Shown here piece after piece: positions 7,839 through 15,849 of a stretch of 19,639 nt of DNA. Position 1 is the stretch's first letter. The number at the start of each line of letters is the position of its first letter. The DNA comes from Planctomycetaceae bacterium UBA6163 (GTDB lineage Bacteria; Planctomycetota; Planctomycetia; Pirellulales; Pirellulaceae), in the NCBI GenBank assembly GCA_002428205.1, contig DIUH01000430.1, positions 1-19,639 on the forward strand, read 5' to 3'. Made by a program: the position numbers and the translations under genes. The notes beneath the pieces were generated by a model. It had not been told where the DNA came from and did no database searches. It worked only from the letters and a program-made list of their open reading frames with translations.

Positions 7839-8867
7839 GTGATCACAGCCCATCCGCCGAGGCATATACTGATATTCACTAGCCCGAAAGCTGGGACGGG
7901 AATCGGTGTGGGCCGAGTCGCGGCGCTGATGGAAGTTCTGACCCGCCAAGGGGTGGTGGTCGAAATGACGTCGGTCGTAGCCGACCTAAAGCGGATCGCA
8001 TCAAACAACACCAGCGGCAGGCCCGATATGATTGTCGCCGCGGGCGGTGACGGCACGCTGGCACTGGTCGCCCAGACGACGCCACCAGAGACAGTGATCG
8101 CCCCGATGCCCATGGGAACTGAAAACTTGGTTTCCAAGCATTTTGGCATCTCCAGCGAAGTCGTGCCGATGAATGAAATGCTGATGGCCGGTCGAACCGT
8201 GGCGATCGACGCGGGATTGGCCAACGGCAGACTATTCCTAGTGATGGTGACTTGCGGGTTTGACGCTGAAGTGGTGCGAGCGATGCATTTGACGCGCCGC
8301 GGCCATATCAATCGCCTGAGCTACTTTTGGCCAATCATGCGGGCGCTTCGTCGCTATCGGTTCCCGGAACTGCGTGTCGCGGTGATTGACGACGCAGCGT
8401 CATCGGCCGCTCCGGTGCTAAACGCCGTCTCGAATTCGCTAAACTCGCTCTCGCCGACCGAATCGTATGCGGCGACCGCGATCGCCGATCCGTTTGTGTT
8501 GCCCGCCTCGAAATCGGTTGTTGAACAAACGGTGACATGTCGCTGGGCGATGGTTTTCAATTTGCCGCGCTACGCCGCCGGACTTGGCATAGAGCCTCAG
8601 GCAAAGGGCGATGACGGCATGCTGAACCTTTGTGCGATGCAGAATGGGTCGGTGCTGGGCGGTTTGCGATACCTGGTCGGGATCATTATGAAACGTCATA
8701 GTCATTGGCGTGACGTGGTTCGTCGCCAGATTACCACTTGTGAAATCTCGTCTGCCGCCTCAGTCGCTTACCAAATCGATGGTGATTACGGCGGCAAACT
8801 TCCGCTGAAAATCGCGATTTTGCCTGGACGGGTGCAGTTACGACTGCCTCCGATTGTCGCTTCGTGA
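7839..8867 (+). CDS. diacylglycerol/sphingosine-type lipid kinase (DAGK catalytic family)
   Basis: 342 residues. The N-terminal catalytic domain starts with ILIFTSPKAGTG and contains the nucleotide-binding GGDGT motif at 69-73, followed by APMPMGTENLVSKHF, equivalent to the PLGTGNDFAR region of the family. The C-terminal part has CGFDAEVVRAM, FNLPRYAAGLGI and GDDGMLNLCAM, the usual family end region with the phosphate-contact strand. Such enzymes phosphorylate membrane lipids, for example diacylglycerol to phosphatidic acid. About 45 extra residues (about 189-232, Ser/Ala-rich) sit between strands of the second domain. The start is GTG 7839, as no ATG precedes the first strand. It lies 44 bp upstream of kdsA, so the two are probably in one transcript. 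Confidence 0.85.
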   Translation: MITAHPPRHILIFTSPKAGTGIGVGRVAALMEVLTRQGVVVEMTSVVADLKRIASNNTSGRPDMIVAAGGDGTLALVAQTTPPETVIAPMPMGTENLVSKHFGISSEVVPMNEMLMAGRTVAIDAGLANGRLFLVMVTCGFDAEVVRAMHLTRRGHINRLSYFWPIMRALRRYRFPELRVAVIDDAASSAAPVLNAVSNSLNSLSPTESYAATAIADPFVLPASKSVVEQTVTCRWAMVFNLPRYAAGLGIEPQAKGDDGMLNLCAMQNGSVLGGLRYLVGIIMKRHSHWRDVVRRQITTCEISSAASVAYQIDGDYGGKLPLKIAILPGRVQLRLPPIVAS

Positions 8868-8911
8868 TCGGTAATGCGGACCGCTAGGCCCTCTCTGGAT
8901 TCGATTTTGAT

Positions 8912-9811
8912 ATGAGCCCCCAAGCGTCTGACCAAGCCGTTTCGCCAGTTTCGATCGGCCCGTATCGCTGTGGCGATGGATCGTTGCTGCTGATTGCCGG
9001 TCCCTGCGTATTGGAAACCGAAGCGTTGACAATGCGAATCGCCCACGAGCTGAGGAAAATCGTCGACCAGCGTAAAGTGTCGATTATCTTCAAGGCATCT
9101 TTTGATAAAGCCAATCGAACCAGTTTGGGCTCGTCACGCGGACCTGGTATCGAACACGGATTGGCGATTTTGCAACGTGTCAAAGAAGCGACCGGATTGC
9201 CTGTAACGACCGACGTTCACCTGCCTGAACAAGCTGCGGTGGCGGCCGAAGTTTGCGACTTGCTGCAGATACCCGCGTTCTTGGCCAGACAGACCGATCT
9301 GCTGGTCGCCGCTGGCCAAACCGGGCGTCCGGTAAACGTGAAAAAAGGACAATTCATGTCGCCCGAGGACATGCGTTACGCGGTCGATAAAGTCGCCGCC
9401 AGTCGGCCATCGCCAACCCACCCCCAATCTGATGGTTCTGCATCTGGCGGTTCCGCCATACCGATCGATGTGCTGCTTTGCGAACGCGGCACCTTTTTCG
9501 GCTACGGCCGTTTGGTCAACGATATGACATCGCTGCGAGTGATGCGTTCACTCGGGGCGCCGGTCGTTTTCGATGCCACGCACAGCGTCCAGCGACCCGG
9601 GGGGCTGGGTGGTGCCACCGGCGGAAACCGCGAAATGGTTGAACCGCTGGCTCGTGCCGCCGTAGCGATGGGTGTCGACGCACTGTTCTTCGAAACGCAT
9701 CCTAACCCCGACCAATCGCCCAGCGACGGGCCTAACATGATCCCGCTGGATCAGTTCGATCCCATGGTCGGACGATTGTTGCGGTTGCATCAATGTGTCA
9801 GCCAGCTCTAA
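8912..9811 (+). CDS. kdsA: 3-deoxy-D-manno-octulosonate 8-phosphate synthase
   Basis: 299 residues. It condenses phosphoenolpyruvate with arabinose 5-phosphate to Kdo-8-phosphate, the first committed step to Kdo for lipopolysaccharide, in the cytoplasm. Motifs include [50 protein letters not shown] and [12 protein letters not shown]. The segment [10 protein letters not shown] puts Cys at residue 32, where metal-independent enzymes such as E. coli have Asn (GGMNVLES), so this should be the metal-dependent class. Compared with E. coli there is a low-complexity insertion at about 162-187 (Ser/Pro/Gly-rich) ahead of [15 protein letters not shown] 8912 has no evident ribosome-binding site and lies 44 bp after the lipid kinase gene. 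Confidence 0.95.
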   Translation: MSPQASDQAVSPVSIGPYRCGDGSLLLIAGPCVLETEALTMRIAHELRKIVDQRKVSIIFKASFDKANRTSLGSSRGPGIEHGLAILQRVKEATGLPVTTDVHLPEQAAVAAEVCDLLQIPAFLARQTDLLVAAGQTGRPVNVKKGQFMSPEDMRYAVDKVAASRPSPTHPQSDGSASGGSAIPIDVLLCERGTFFGYGRLVNDMTSLRVMRSLGAPVVFDATHSVQRPGGLGGATGGNREMVEPLARAAVAMGVDALFFETHPNPDQSPSDGPNMIPLDQFDPMVGRLLRLHQCVSQL

Positions 9812-9908
9812 CGAAAATCCGTCGATCGTTTCCGTTCGTAGGATCGAAAACCGAATGAGTTTCGGCAGAGTACGATAAAGTATTACTCCTTAACGATCAT
9901 CGCACCTC

Positions 9909-9942
9909 CAGCTTCCATTGTCTTTCAGCTTTCATTGTCTCT
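9909..9942 (+). repeat. two tandem 17-bp imperfect repeats
   Basis: CAGCTTCCATTGTCTTT (9909-9925) is followed directly by CAGCTTTCATTGTCTCT (9926-9942), 15 of 17 positions identical. It lies 31 bp upstream of the lipoprotein gene at 9974, in the 162-bp gap after kdsA. It could be a binding site or simple local duplication; nothing further supports a function. Confidence 0.7.
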
Positions 9943-9973
9943 CATTCGCCAATTTTTCCTCTGATCGCTTCTC

Positions 9974-11779
9974 ATGGACTTATCTGCATTCCGAAGTCAT
10001 GCTGCGGTGGCCAGCATCACCACCCTTGCATCGACGGCGATGGCCTTTTCTCTGCTACTGACCGCAGGAGGTTGCAAGGATGACACCCAAACATTGCGCT
10101 CGATCCAAGCCAGCCGCCAGCTCAGACAACGGTCTGAAGCAAAGGTAGATCACTTGGGCGAAGCGTTCTCGCTCGTTTCCAACCTGATCGAACTGCAGCC
10201 CGAATCGGCCGCTCGGCAAATCATCTACCACCTCAATTCATGGAAACTGTCGCAGACCACCGCAGCGCAATTCGACGTGCCGACCGATTTGTTGAAGTCG
10301 ATTTCGCAAATCATACCGATCGAAGACTCAACCGCTGCGGTGACTCGACAAACGTTTGACGAAGCCGATGTGGAACTGCTCAAGCTGCGATACCTTTATA
10401 GACAAGTCGCGGAGTTTGCCCGCTCCGGTGCGATCACCGATCCATTATTCGACAATTGGATACAAGAAAATCGCGGCACATTGGGCGAAGAAAATGCCGA
10501 CCAATTGGCTGTCGCGCTGCGGTTGTTCGATTGGACGGTACGCAACATTGCCCAACAACCGCTCGACCTAAACCAGCCTGTCCCCAACGCCACCCTTCCG
10601 CTGGGCATGAAGTTCAACGCCGCCGGTTATCGCCAAACGCCGTTGCAAACGCTGTTTCGCGGAACCGGCGATGCGTTACAGCGATGCGGAACGTTTATGG
10701 GCCTGTGTCGCCAAGCCGATTTACCCGCTTGCTTGCTCGCAACGGCTCCGTCGGCCGACAGCAGCACCCAGCCGCGCCCATGGGCCGTCGGCGTATTGAT
10801 TGGTCAAGACGTTTATCTGTTCGATTGCGCCTTGGGAATTCCGATTGTCGGCCCCGGCCAAGTGGGAATCGCGACTCTGGCACAAGCTCGCCGCGATGCA
10901 ACCGTCTTACGAAGAATGAACGTGCCTGGCTGGTTCGATTACCCGCTACAGAGAGACGACATCCAGCAATGCGTCGCGTTGCTATTGATGTCTCCAGAAT
11001 CGATCAGCGGCCGGGCGCGTCAATTGCAGGAATCACTGACCGGCGATTTAAGATTGGGCGTTTATGATGCTCCGCAAGCGACCGTGGAGGCCTTTGTTGC
11101 AAACGCCGGAATTGCAACTGCCAAGATTTGGGAGACACCGATCTTGGCGCAACCTTACCAGGTCGCGGTGAACCGGTTGGCCGAACAGGATCCGATGGTG
11201 ATGTTTTTGGTCACTGCCCCGTGGGCAATCTTGGATGCAGAGTTTGATCAAGCCAAACGCCTGGCGCTCGGACGCTGGCGTCACCTACAAGGCGATCTCG
11301 ATGGAAATGATGTCGAAGGGATCGAGGGTGCCAAGAAGTTGTATCTCAGCCAACGTCAACCCGAATTCGAAATCGCCGACTTGCGCATCGATGTTGAATT
11401 GCAAAAGAATTATGGGATACGTCGCGAATTAGGTGTTCCAGCCGATGTCTATGATCGCCAAATCCAACAAGTGCAAGCGTTCATGCGCCAAGGTAAAGTC
11501 ACCGCGACTTATTGGCTGGGGCTAATTCAATATGATACCAATCGGTTTGATTTAGCTAAAAATTGGTTTCAGCAATGGGTGCTGGGCGACGGCCTAGAAT
11601 CCGACTGGGAAAATGCCGCTCGATACAATCTTGCGAGAACCTTTGAATCACTCGGCGAAACCGATAAAGCAATCGAAATTTATAAGCTCGAAGGATTGCC
11701 CCAGGAACATGGCAATCGAATCCGTGCTCGACTGATCAGTCGCGAAACCGAATCAGCAGAAAAGCCTGAATCACCCTAA
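9974..11779 (+). CDS. lipoprotein with transglutaminase-like region and TPR-like C-terminus
   Basis: 601 residues. The signal sequence ends LLLTAGGC, giving a lipidated Cys at position 34, so it is a membrane-attached periplasmic protein. The middle, about residues 220-290, contains GDALQRCGTFMGLCRQADLP (C238, C245), then WAVGVLIGQDVYLFD. This has the spacing of the transglutaminase-like domain (Cys helix, then His strand, then Asp strand), but the expected His is not where the family has it, so a catalytic role is unlikely. At about 511-580 there are TPR-like helices (YWLGLIQYDTNRFDLAKNWF and ARYNLARTFESLGETDKAIE). No named family. It begins with ATG 9974 without an obvious ribosome-binding site. 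The next gene on the same strand begins 68 bp after its stop. Confidence 0.75.
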   Translation: MDLSAFRSHAAVASITTLASTAMAFSLLLTAGGCKDDTQTLRSIQASRQLRQRSEAKVDHLGEAFSLVSNLIELQPESAARQIIYHLNSWKLSQTTAAQFDVPTDLLKSISQIIPIEDSTAAVTRQTFDEADVELLKLRYLYRQVAEFARSGAITDPLFDNWIQENRGTLGEENADQLAVALRLFDWTVRNIAQQPLDLNQPVPNATLPLGMKFNAAGYRQTPLQTLFRGTGDALQRCGTFMGLCRQADLPACLLATAPSADSSTQPRPWAVGVLIGQDVYLFDCALGIPIVGPGQVGIATLAQARRDATVLRRMNVPGWFDYPLQRDDIQQCVALLLMSPESISGRARQLQESLTGDLRLGVYDAPQATVEAFVANAGIATAKIWETPILAQPYQVAVNRLAEQDPMVMFLVTAPWAILDAEFDQAKRLALGRWRHLQGDLDGNDVEGIEGAKKLYLSQRQPEFEIADLRIDVELQKNYGIRRELGVPADVYDRQIQQVQAFMRQGKVTATYWLGLIQYDTNRFDLAKNWFQQWVLGDGLESDWENAARYNLARTFESLGETDKAIEIYKLEGLPQEHGNRIRARLISRETESAEKPESP

Positions 11780-11847
11780 CGCTTCGCCATTATCTGGGTT
11801 GACGTTACGGCCCAGGCAACTGCAAAAACTTTCAACTCGAGCAGACA

Positions 11848-12894
11848 TTGAACGAATCAAACGAATCGAACCAATCGCCATCCGGCAATGGATCGGCCAT
11901 CGTTTCTCATAAACATCCGCTGTGGTTTCGTTGGGCGCAACTGGTTCGCTTGCCGACCGTCTTTACCGTAATCGCTCAAATCCTAGCCGCTTTCCTTGTG
12001 GCTGCGGGAACCGCAGAAGGGGCAACCGATGCCTTGCCACGGTTGTTGCTGATCTTAGTCGCCGGGATTTCGATTTATTGGTCAGGAATGATCCTGAACG
12101 ATGTTTGGGACTTTGAAGAAGATCTTCGCGATCGCCCTTTTCGGCCGTTGCCCAGCGGTCAAGTCGCCATTGGACACGCAAGAACGGTTGCTTGGGGAAT
12201 GGCCGCGTTATCAATTCTATTGGCAGGACTCAGTGGTGTTGTCACCACCGGCGATCTGCCAGTCACACTCGCACCGGTAATCATCGCTTCGTTGTTGGTT
12301 GTTGCCGTAGTGCTTTATAACGGTCCGCTAAAATCGACGTCGCTTGCACCGATCATGATGGGTGTTTGCCGCATGCTCTGTTTTTTGCTAGGCGCGTCGC
12401 CACTTGCGATAGTTGGTAGTGCCGATTTCATGCAACCGCAAACTTGGTTCGCCGATCATGTGGTTACAATCGCCATCGCTTTCGGCATTTATATCGCCGG
12501 TATCACCACGGTATCGCGAATGGAATCGGGGGATCGTGATGCCGCCGGATCTTGGGACTTGAATGTCGGAATGTTGGTGGCCATTTTCGGTGCCGTCGCG
12601 TTAGCGATCGCACCACGACTGGCACCACAAGAAACGGTTTGGATGTTCGCTCCCGATATGCGTTATGCAATTCTAATCGGTATGATCACGTTTCCAGTCG
12701 TGATTCGGGCCCTCCGCGCTTCGCCCGATCCGCGGCCTGAATTAATACAGAACCTGATCCGGATCGGAGTGCTGAATATCATTCCTTATTCGGCGGCACT
12801 CACGTTATTGGTTGCCGGAACCGGTTGGGCGTTTGCGATCTTCTGCCTAGCCGCAGTCGCGCTGTTCACATCGCTGAAAATGAGAGTGACCTAG
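11848..12894 (+). CDS. UbiA-family prenyltransferase
   Basis: 348-residue integral membrane protein with about eight hydrophobic segments. The first aspartate-rich motif is NDVWDFEED (N84, D85, D88, D92) followed by RDRPFRPLPSG, the standard UbiA signature that binds the prenyl diphosphate through magnesium. The loop YNGPLKSTSLAPIMMGVCR corresponds to the conserved region after the fourth helix. Members join an isoprenoid chain to an aromatic or other acceptor in the membrane (quinone, haem or lipid synthesis); the acceptor here is not determined. The start is TTG 11848, since no ATG precedes the first helix; the N-terminal Asn/Ser-rich extension of about 20 residues is not part of the family. 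It converges on the anti-sigma-like gene, with 29 bp between the stops. Confidence 0.85.
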   Translation: MNESNESNQSPSGNGSAIVSHKHPLWFRWAQLVRLPTVFTVIAQILAAFLVAAGTAEGATDALPRLLLILVAGISIYWSGMILNDVWDFEEDLRDRPFRPLPSGQVAIGHARTVAWGMAALSILLAGLSGVVTTGDLPVTLAPVIIASLLVVAVVLYNGPLKSTSLAPIMMGVCRMLCFLLGASPLAIVGSADFMQPQTWFADHVVTIAIAFGIYIAGITTVSRMESGDRDAAGSWDLNVGMLVAIFGAVALAIAPRLAPQETVWMFAPDMRYAILIGMITFPVVIRALRASPDPRPELIQNLIRIGVLNIIPYSAALTLLVAGTGWAFAIFCLAAVALFTSLKMRVT

Positions 12895-12923
12895 GCGTTT
12901 TGAAATCGTTACCGCGGAACGGA

Positions 12924-14252
12924 TTAATGAACCAGCAGGATAAACTGTGCTGAGAAATCTTTCGCAGTCCGTGGATCACTCGCTGCCGCCGGCAGGGCCA
13001 TCATAAATGCATCCGGTCCCATACTGCGATCCATCGGAATCACCGCTGTGCCACGACCGATGCTAAGCGGTTTGCCGTCTGCGGAAACTAAGTCGCGGGC
13101 AACCGATTTCGCTTTCGCGTCGGACGCTAGTTGTTGACCAATCGGATTGTTGCTCGCGTCTTTCTCTGCGTCACCCGGTCGCCATCGCCCAATCGATGCA
13201 AGCAACGGCGGGTTGTCGGCGATGCCTAAACCGATCGAAGCAAACGAATCTTTGTCTGCCATCACCTGCATCAAAAATCGGTCAATCTGTCGCGCCGGCG
13301 CCTCGACAAAATACAAGTTCGCCGACTGGTTGTTAGGCGGTGTTTTTACCACAGCGGACTTTCGTAAATCGCTGACAACTTGATCGCTAACGATTCCATT
13401 GTTTCCGATGCGAATGTCTGCCGCACGAAGCGCCGACAACAACGCCAAAGATTGGCGTCCCTTTTCTGTTAATTCAACCGACACAACCATCACTGCGGCC
13501 AAGCGAAACGAATCATCCGCCGAAGGTTTAGTTGCTTGGCCTACCGATGCAACATCCGTTGGCGACATCGCCGGAGATTGCTTCGGTGGCGTTACACTCG
13601 CAATTGGTTCCGACGGCAAACCGGCATTTCCGGCAGGTGTTTCAGCAATCGAAACGCTTTCCACTGATTCAGCAGTCGGAATCGGTGCCGCAGCAATCAT
13701 TTCCGCCGGTCGCGACGTTTGCGGTTCGGGCGATAATAATTCAGTCGAAGGTTGCTCGACTTCAGCAGGTTGCTCGATCGTCGTTTGCGAACCAGATTGG
13801 GCGAGCGAGTCGCCGAGGTCGTCTTGCTTGCCACCGCGCGTAGCCACGAAGACACCGCCCAAAATCGACGCGGCCATCGCGGCAATTGCCGCATAACGCG
13901 ACCAAGGAACCGTCGATGTGGCCGCCGGTTGCGTGCTAAATTGGCGGTCTCGGCCGATCTTGACCAGTGGGTGAGACGATGCCAGATCTTCCGCCATTGC
14001 CTCAGCCACCGCGCGATCGACAATCGCGTCGGCGAAATCACGGCCCAGCGGCTTCGACGAAGCGCGGCCTTGGCGAAGCGGACGATACGCGTCTCGCACC
14101 GAAGTGACCAACGAGGCCAATTCGTCGCGCCGCTTAACCGCCGCCGGTTCTTCACGGAACCACCGGTCGAGCACTTCCTGTTCTTCAGGGCTCAGCACGC
14201 CATCGATCGACGCACTCAGCAGCAGCTCTTTTTCGGATTCAGGTAACGACAT
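12924..14252 (-). CDS. anti-sigma-like single-pass membrane protein
   Basis: 442 residues. The first about 60 residues (SASIDGVLSPEEQEVLDRWF and onward) resemble the cytoplasmic sigma-binding region of planctomycete anti-sigma factors, but there is no zinc-binding HxxxCxxC, so binding to a sigma factor is inferred only. A transmembrane helix lies at about 117-138 (WSRYAAIAAMAASILGGVFV). A low-complexity Pro/Ser/Glu-rich spacer at about 150-240 is followed by an extracytoplasmic domain of about 200 residues, which I do not recognise. No sigma factor gene is adjacent: the 830 bp upstream hold no convincing gene. ATG 14252 lacks a ribosome-binding site. Confidence 0.65.
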   Translation of the reverse strand: MSLPESEKELLLSASIDGVLSPEEQEVLDRWFREEPAAVKRRDELASLVTSVRDAYRPLRQGRASSKPLGRDFADAIVDRAVAEAMAEDLASSHPLVKIGRDRQFSTQPAATSTVPWSRYAAIAAMAASILGGVFVATRGGKQDDLGDSLAQSGSQTTIEQPAEVEQPSTELLSPEPQTSRPAEMIAAAPIPTAESVESVSIAETPAGNAGLPSEPIASVTPPKQSPAMSPTDVASVGQATKPSADDSFRLAAVMVVSVELTEKGRQSLALLSALRAADIRIGNNGIVSDQVVSDLRKSAVVKTPPNNQSANLYFVEAPARQIDRFLMQVMADKDSFASIGLGIADNPPLLASIGRWRPGDAEKDASNNPIGQQLASDAKAKSVARDLVSADGKPLSIGRGTAVIPMDRSMGPDAFMMALPAAASDPRTAKDFSAQFILLVH

Positions 14253-15084
14253 GGTTCTGTTCTAGTAAGCGTACCGACGTCGAGCCAACGGCAACACGTT
14301 CCTGTGCAGCCAAAGCTCCATCGGTTCCCGACTCTCCACTGGCGACACAGTTGCCGCCAGCAAGCATTTGTTCTGTCCTTACGATTCATTGCCATCAACA
14401 AAAGTTCCGCCCATTCCGCAACGTTTTACGCGATCGCGTCACCGTCGGCGGGCCAGTACCCAGAAAAACAGCGAAAAAGGAAAAAAGATTTCCAGGTGAA
14501 ATCGCGAGCAAGCGGACCAGAGCCCCCCGGCCGGAAGCCGCAACCTCCAGCACGAGAACAACTTAGCGATTTTAGCCAGGGCAAAGCCAGACGAAAACGC
14601 GATGTCACACCTGTTACGGCCAGCCAAACGCATTGCCGGTCGAAACCGCAATAGATTGGGGGTCAAATTTTTTTTCAAGAATCATTTCGCCCAGATCATT
14701 ACGGGTTCTCATAGCGACACCATCGGCAATCCGAGGTAAATCGCCTCACCGCCGATGACCGCCCTGCAGACCCGCAAATCCGGTCAGGAAATGCGTTCGG
14801 TCGCAAAAAAAAGCCGCCAGCCTATCGCGATACAGAATACACCAAACGCAATTCGCTTCCGCGCCAGCCCCCCGGCACCCACCCTAAAACGTAACTCTGC
14901 GAGCACTTGGCGTTAGCCTCTTCGGGTGGGCGACCACCCTTCTGTTGGAAATCTTTATAGGAAACTTCACAGAATTGACCACGAGCAAGGAAATCTTGAC
15001 ATACGGTTCCATTTGCCAACACGACGCGAACACGCAACGTCGCTGGTCTTTTCAACTTCCCTTTTTCTCATACGAAATCCAGCC
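14253..15084. other. 832-bp interval without a convincing gene
   Basis: Both strands carry only short overlapping frames without family similarity. The longest plus-strand one (14304-14654) has an atypical Arg/Lys/Pro-rich composition. There are A-rich and T-rich tracts, for example eight T in a row near 14668, and an oddly long gap for an anti-sigma-type gene, whose sigma partner would normally sit directly upstream. A promoter-like TTGACA at 14996-15001 has no convincing -10 partner. No tRNA or recognisable structured RNA is seen. It may hold untranslated leaders for the divergently arranged flanking genes. Confidence 0.5.
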
Positions 15085-15780
15085 ATGAATGCAATCAAAC
15101 TCGGGCGCGTTGCCCGCGACACCTGCACGGCGAATTACCGAGGCTGCCGTGCTCGGGACGTCCTGGCCTCAGCGATTCTCTACATGATCCCTTGGTGTGG
15201 TTTTGCTGCGGTGGGGCCATCAGTCGCCCAATCCGCCGAACCCTACGTCTATATGGTCGAAGAGGAATGGGAGTTGACAGTCACAGAACCCAAACCATTG
15301 ATACATTCGCCACAATTAACATTCTATTTGACGCCAGATAAAAATCAGGGGGGATCCTACTTTCAATTGCAGGTCAACCACGCTGCCAGGGAGGGCTTTA
15401 CAGGAGGCGGTTTTATGGTGACTGCAATTCGCGATGATGACGCATACGACGAGGCGCGAAGCGACTTTCGCGACCCATTGTCAGCAGAGGGAGAACAATT
15501 ACGTTGGACCAGTGTTATGGCAGTAATCGATGGCGATCTCTTGTTCGCTATCAAAGATGGACAAGGCACACAATGGGGAAGCTTCGGTGGCCCTGAATAC
15601 ATCCTTCGAATGCCGGCCGGATCGATCAATTCTCTTAAAAACTACTCTCCAGAACACTCGGTCGAATCAACCGATATCGGATTCGGCGCCAACCGAGTCC
15701 AGTCGTTAGTGCTAAAGAAATCGCGAAAGCATTATTCGGACGGCAACATCGTGGAAAGTATCGTCAATACCAGCCTTTGA
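15085..15780 (+). CDS. small secreted protein of unknown function
   Basis: 231 residues from ATG 15085. The frame is open for another 53 codons upstream, but that part has no signal-like sequence. The hydrophobic run (about 29-50, ILYMIPWCGFAAVGPSVAQS) is a signal peptide with likely cleavage after AQS or AQSA, leaving a mature protein of about 180 residues that starts EPYVYMVEEEWEL. The mature part is rich in beta-type sequence (SYFQLQVNHA, GGGFMVTAIR, LRWTSVMAVIDGDLLF) and has no family that I recognise. It is followed by the TadG-like and TadE-like genes, so it may be part of the same surface or pilus-related set. The gap to the next gene is 69 bp. Confidence 0.7.
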   Translation: MNAIKLGRVARDTCTANYRGCRARDVLASAILYMIPWCGFAAVGPSVAQSAEPYVYMVEEEWELTVTEPKPLIHSPQLTFYLTPDKNQGGSYFQLQVNHAAREGFTGGGFMVTAIRDDDAYDEARSDFRDPLSAEGEQLRWTSVMAVIDGDLLFAIKDGQGTQWGSFGGPEYILRMPAGSINSLKNYSPEHSVESTDIGFGANRVQSLVLKKSRKHYSDGNIVESIVNTSL

Positions 15781-15836
15781 AGTACAGCATAACCTTTCTT
15801 CTCACTTGTCTATCAACACCTTTACGGCACTCGTCC

Positions 15837-15843
15837 AGAGGGA
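15837..15843 (+). promoter_or_regulatory. strong ribosome-binding site for the TadG-like gene
   Basis: AGAGGGA sits 6 nt before ATG 15850, in contrast to most genes here, which lack one. It supports that ATG as the start despite the unusually long N-terminal region of the product. Confidence 0.6.
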
Positions 15844-15849
15844 ATCGTC

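Noticed and set aside
9841..9880. CCGAA/TTCGG hairpin after kdsA as a terminator
   Set aside because: The stem has only five pairs and no T run follows it.
12904..12925. small hairpin (AATCGTT / AACGGATT around CCGCGG) between the convergent UbiA and anti-sigma-like genes
   Set aside because: The stem is imperfect and short, has no T run and overlaps a stop codon; insufficient for a terminator call.
13752..14246. 164-residue plus-strand open frame
   Set aside because: It is opposite the anti-sigma-like gene and is Arg-rich, as expected for an antisense frame.
14304..14654. 116-residue plus-strand open frame in the long gap
   Set aside because: Arg/Lys/Pro/Gln-rich composition, no ribosome-binding site, no family resemblance; not supported as a gene.
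14975..15003. TTGACC and TTGACA promoter-like elements ahead of the secreted-protein gene
   Set aside because: Neither has a convincing -10 element at normal spacing, so the match is not distinguishable from chance.
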